The translations under genes were made by a program, and so were the position numbers. Below are positions 12,111 through 12,124 of a stretch of DNA of 12,124 nucleotides, piece after piece. Numbering within the stretch: position 1 is the first letter of the stretch; every line of letters starts with the position of its first letter. The notes beneath the pieces are model-generated. The model was not told the DNA's origin. It did no database searches and worked only from the letters and a program-made list of their open reading frames with translations. Origin of the DNA: Candidatus Omnitrophica bacterium UBA1562. Its GTDB lineage: Bacteria; Omnitrophota; Gorgyraeia; Gygaellales; Profunditerraquicolaceae. The DNA lies in assembly GCA_002322525.1 (NCBI GenBank), contig DCOU01000039.1, positions 1 to 12,124 on the forward strand. Reading direction: 5' to 3'.

Positions 12111-12124
12111 GAAAAATTCATTTT

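Noticed and set aside
1..12124. tRNA, rRNA or known riboswitch genes
   Set aside because: No cloverleaf, rRNA signature or recognisable riboswitch core was seen on either strand by eye.

Overview
This window is the middle of a division and cell wall (dcw) cluster, entirely on the minus strand. In transcription order it holds murF, mraY, murD, ftsW, murG, a gene for a putative secreted gluzincin-type metallopeptidase, murC, murB, ddl and ftsQ. murE and ftsI would be expected beyond the right edge, and ftsA and ftsZ beyond the left edge. The products cover the cytoplasmic steps from UDP-MurNAc formation (MurB) through stepwise amino-acid addition (MurC, MurD, MurF, with Ddl supplying D-Ala-D-Ala) to lipid I and lipid II (MraY, MurG), then septal polymerisation (FtsW) and divisome assembly (FtsQ). 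The low-GC composition, the canonical gene order of a peptidoglycan-making bacterium, the extra peptidase gene between murG and murC, and the dense repeats suggest an uncultured bacterium, perhaps Omnitrophota or a related PVC-side lineage. That placement is a guess from style, not a result.

Layout in window coordinates: 1-171 intergenic composite repeat; 172-957 ftsQ; 926-1918 ddl; 1915-2874 murB; 2843-4213 murC; 4214-4574 repeat-filled gap; 4575-5432 peptidase; 5433-5492 composite repeat; 5493-6773 murG; 6770-7864 ftsW; 7865-7991 composite repeat; 7992-9338 murD; 9339-9398 composite repeat; 9399-10487 mraY; 10489-11910 murF; 11911-12124 repeat-bearing upstream region. Genes either overlap (ftsW/murG GTGA, murB/ddl ATGA, murC/murB 32 bp, ddl/ftsQ 32 bp), nearly touch (murF/mraY, 1 bp apart), or are separated by a repeat.

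The most striking content is repetitive DNA that has entered essential genes. Five palindromes lie inside coding sequence: one each in murF, murD and murB, and two in murG. Each has inverted arms of about 13-16 bp ending in CCCG or CCCCG. Each is flanked by a 4-5 bp direct repeat, and the repeat spacing is 57, 57, 57, 54 or 51 bp, always a multiple of three. Removing one spacing restores a normal-looking Mur protein in all five cases. They behave like small, frame-preserving mobile palindromes, comparable in concept to the Rickettsia palindromic elements but used here in all three reading frames.

A second family, built on ATAACTTA/TAAGTTAT hairpins around a variable CCCC...GGGG hairpin, sits in most of the true gaps. 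It supplies stop codons and C-terminal tails to neighbouring genes, and its stems show compensatory base changes between copies. Further repeat classes are 8-bp tandem units just after the ddl start codon, 7-bp tandem units inside murB, and clusters of ATCTGTG and CCAAT units in the gaps upstream of murC and murF.
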